Source of the DNA: Caulobacter sp.
GTDB taxonomy: Bacteria; Pseudomonadota; Alphaproteobacteria; Caulobacterales; Caulobacteraceae
Direction: 5' to 3'
DNA: 64,000 nucleotides
NCBI GenBank assembly: GCA_028291265.1
Contig: JAQGIK010000176.1
Location: 1-64,000, forward strand
The position numbers and the translations under genes were made by a program. The notes beneath the pieces were generated by a model. That model was given only the letters and a program-made list of their open reading frames with translations, made no database searches and was not told where the DNA came from. Positions 61,857 to 64,000 of this stretch are shown here, in pieces (the stretch's first letter is position 1; each line of letters starts with the position of its first letter).

Positions 61857-64000
61857 ATGCCCTTTCCTGCCACTATCGCGCTCAGCAGCTTGAACGGAAC
61901 CAACGGGTTCTGGATCAACGGGGTGGGGATGTTCGACGGCGCGAACATGAAGGTGGCGTCGGCGGGCGACATCAATGGCGATGGGATCGACGATCTGATC
62001 ATCGGGCAGCCGAACGCCACCGGCGGGCTGGGCGCGAGCTACGTCGTGTTCGGCCGGTCCGGCGGCGGCAATCTCGATCTAAGCAGCCTGGACGGGACCA
62101 ACGGGTTCAAGGTCACCGGCGGCCTGGGGGTCTATCGAAACGGTGTCTCCGTCGCTTCGGCGGGAGACATCAACGGCGACGGCATCGATGACCTGCTGAT
62201 CGGAGCCGGCGCCGCCCACCCCCACGGCCAGTACTCCGGCTCGAGCTTCGTCGTGTTCGGGCGCAGCACCGGCTTTGCCCCCAACCTCGTGCTCACCAGC
62301 CTCAGCGGGGCCGATGGCTTCCGGATCGACGGCGCATTGGCCCGCGACTACAGCGGCCGTTCGGTGGCCTCGGCCGGAGACGTCAACGGCGACGGGGTGG
62401 ACGACCTGATCATCGGCGCCCGGGGCGTAGATGTCGCGGGTTCCAATTCGGGGGCGAGCTACGTCGTCTTCGGCAAGGTCACGGCGACGGCCGGAAACTT
62501 CGCCGCCGTTGTCCCGCTTTCCGGCCTGGACGGCGCCAACGGCTTTCGGATCGTCGGCGTGTCCGCCGGCGACGCCAGCGGCCAGGCCGTCTCCGCGGCG
62601 GGTGACATCAACGGGGACGGCCTTGCCGACCTGCTGATCGGGGCGGCCTATGCCGATCCGAACGGCGTGGATACCGGCGCGGCCTACGTTGTTTTTGGAC
62701 GATCCACCGGCTTTGCGGCCGATCTCCTTCTGAGCAACCTGAACGGAGCCGACGGTTTCAGGATCGACGCGCCGGAGCAATTTGCCAGGATCGGCTTTTC
62801 CGTCGCCTCGGCCGGCGACGTGAATGGCGATGGCCTTGACGATATCATTGTCGGGGCGCGGAACACCAACCAGGCCACCGGGGCGACCTACGTCATCTTC
62901 GGTCGCGACTGCGCCGCACCGGGGGCGTTCGCCGCTACCCTGAACGTCGCCGACCTCGATGGCGCGACGGGCTTTCGGATCAATGGCGCGGCGATCTATG
63001 ACGCCAGCGGCTGGTCCGTCTCTTCGGCCGGGGACATCAACGCCGACGGATTCGACGACCTGTTGGTCGGGGCCGACCAGTCCGACCCGAACGGGCCGAA
63101 CTCCGGCACGACCTATGTGGTGTTCGGCCGGGCGTCCGGTATGGCTCCCGTGCTCAACGTGACCAGCCTCAACGGCGTCAACGGCTTCCGGATCACCGGC
63201 ACGACGGCGCAGGACCATGCCGGCTATTCGGTGACCGCGGCCGGCGACATCAACGGCGATGGCATCGACGATCTGGCCCTCGCCGCCTTGGGCGTGAACG
63301 TGTCCGGCGTGACCTATGCCGGCAGAGCCTATGTCATCTACGGGGTCGCCGGTCCGATCAGCTTCGCCGGCGGCGGCGGCAACGACAGCCGGTCGGGCGC
63401 GGGGGAGGGCGACATGCTCTCGGGCGGCGGCGGCAATGATCTGCTCTACGGTCTGGGCGGTGACGATTTCCTGGACGGCGGCGATCTTTCCGACACTCTG
63501 TACGGCGGCGACGGGGCGGACGACCTGATCGGCGGGGCGGGCGGCGACATCCTCTATGGCGACGCCGGCGTGGACGAGCTCAACGGCGGCGATGGGGCCG
63601 ACAAACTCTACGGCGGCTCCGGCGCCGACCTGCTGAACGGCGGCCTCGGCAACGACCGCATGGACGGCCAGAGCGACATCGACACGCTCAACGGCGGGGC
63701 CGGCAATGATGTCCTCGACGGCGGATTGGGGGCCGATATCATGTCTGGGGGGCTCGACAACGACGTCTACATCGTCGACGACGCCGGCGATCAGACCATT
63801 GAGCTGGCCGGCGAAGGCTTCGACATCGTCCGCACCACCCTCGACTGGACCCTGGCTGACAATTTCGAGGGCCTCGAGCTGCAGGCGGCCACCGATGTCG
63901 CCGGAACCGGCAACAGCGGCGCCAACAACCTGCAGGGCAACAGCGGCGCCAACACCCTGTCGGGTCTGGCCGGCGTCGACACCATCAACGGCAATGATGG
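61857..64000 (+). CDS. FG-GAP beta-propeller / RTX calcium-binding secreted protein, 3' truncated by the window edge
   Basis: At least 714 residues are visible, with no stop. Residues 1-490 form seven FG-GAP repeats, each with a calcium loop such as [15 protein letters not shown] and a YVVFGR strand, giving an integrin-like seven-bladed propeller. Residues about 503-640 are RTX nonapeptides (GGxGxDxLx). [21 protein letters not shown] linker then leads to more repeats. No N-terminal signal is present, as expected for type I secretion with a C-terminal signal beyond the window. The ATG at 61857 has no strong ribosome binding site. Confidence 0.88.
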   Translation, partial: MPFPATIALSSLNGTNGFWINGVGMFDGANMKVASAGDINGDGIDDLIIGQPNATGGLGASYVVFGRSGGGNLDLSSLDGTNGFKVTGGLGVYRNGVSVASAGDINGDGIDDLLIGAGAAHPHGQYSGSSFVVFGRSTGFAPNLVLTSLSGADGFRIDGALARDYSGRSVASAGDVNGDGVDDLIIGARGVDVAGSNSGASYVVFGKVTATAGNFAAVVPLSGLDGANGFRIVGVSAGDASGQAVSAAGDINGDGLADLLIGAAYADPNGVDTGAAYVVFGRSTGFAADLLLSNLNGADGFRIDAPEQFARIGFSVASAGDVNGDGLDDIIVGARNTNQATGATYVIFGRDCAAPGAFAATLNVADLDGATGFRINGAAIYDASGWSVSSAGDINADGFDDLLVGADQSDPNGPNSGTTYVVFGRASGMAPVLNVTSLNGVNGFRITGTTAQDHAGYSVTAAGDINGDGIDDLALAALGVNVSGVTYAGRAYVIYGVAGPISFAGGGGNDSRSGAGEGDMLSGGGGNDLLYGLGGDDFLDGGDLSDTLYGGDGADDLIGGAGGDILYGDAGVDELNGGDGADKLYGGSGADLLNGGLGNDRMDGQSDIDTLNGGAGNDVLDGGLGADIMSGGLDNDVYIVDDAGDQTIELAGEGFDIVRTTLDWTLADNFEGLELQAATDVAGTGNSGANNLQGNSGANTLSGLAGVDTINGND

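Overview
The window is a gene-dense, high-GC (roughly 70 percent by eye) bacterial chromosome segment. Protein content and gene order point to an alphaproteobacterium of the family Caulobacteraceae (Caulobacter, Phenylobacterium or Brevundimonas; I cannot decide the genus). Supporting signs are the bamE / cytochrome bc1 chaperone / DUF177 / plsX / fabH / ihfA / merR / tRNA-Pro neighbourhood, a bactofilin gene overlapping an M23 peptidase gene, the iscR-desulfurase-sufBCDS-sufT-sufA operon, ctaA, a short ArgC, and several families of intergenic palindromic repeats. Genes are packed tightly with many 1 or 4 base stop/start overlaps. No prophage, insertion sequence, CRISPR array or rRNA was seen. 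One tRNA gene was found.

Layout. 0-5.4 kb: end of gpmA, a stand-alone zinc deaminase, two tandem pentapeptide-repeat proteins, a membrane-bound winged-helix regulator and hsp20. 5.5-10.2 kb: a block with two exported methyltransferase-like proteins, two paralogous exported proteins of unknown function, an SCP2-like protein and an alpha/beta hydrolase. 10.2-18.2 kb: hisN, a BamE-like lipoprotein, then the fatty-acid/IHF neighbourhood. The latter is interrupted by a Crp-like regulator and by a DUF1778/GNAT toxin-antitoxin pair next to tRNA-Pro. 18.2-24.9 kb: small membrane proteins, heme A synthase, an ABM protein, rplM-rpsI, argC, a GNAT, an NTF2-like protein and a methyltransferase. 24.9-31.9 kb: bactofilin and M23 peptidase, bcp, tyrS, a DOMON-like protein, a NamZ-like muramidase, ppa and a hydrolase. 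32-39 kb: the Fe-S cluster assembly operon. 39-45.4 kb: plsC-tetR with paired operator-like palindromes, TfoX-like, enoyl-CoA hydratase, a GGDEF protein and an aldehyde dehydrogenase. 45.4-50.6 kb: DEAD-box helicase, an orphan lipoprotein and a sterol-desaturase-like protein. 50.9-58.4 kb: otsA/otsB, a DUF559 nuclease bracketed by inverted repeats, parE, a VOC protein and a peptide transporter. 58.4-64 kb: two coupled amidohydrolase genes plus a small secreted protein, and divergently the start of an FG-GAP/RTX secreted protein that runs off the window.

The coherent functional units are Fe-S cluster biogenesis (32-39 kb), fatty-acid and phospholipid initiation (plsX-fabH), trehalose synthesis (otsBA), envelope and peptidoglycan work (bactofilin plus M23, NamZ), ribosomal proteins (rplM-rpsI), and an exported amidohydrolase pair in which one partner has lost all visible metal ligands. 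The signals I find most worth pursuing are the DUF559-repeat unit, the degenerate amidohydrolase partner, the Tat-type exported methyltransferase block, the probable RNA thermometer upstream of hsp20, and a terminator whose 3' arm appears to serve as a ribosome binding site.
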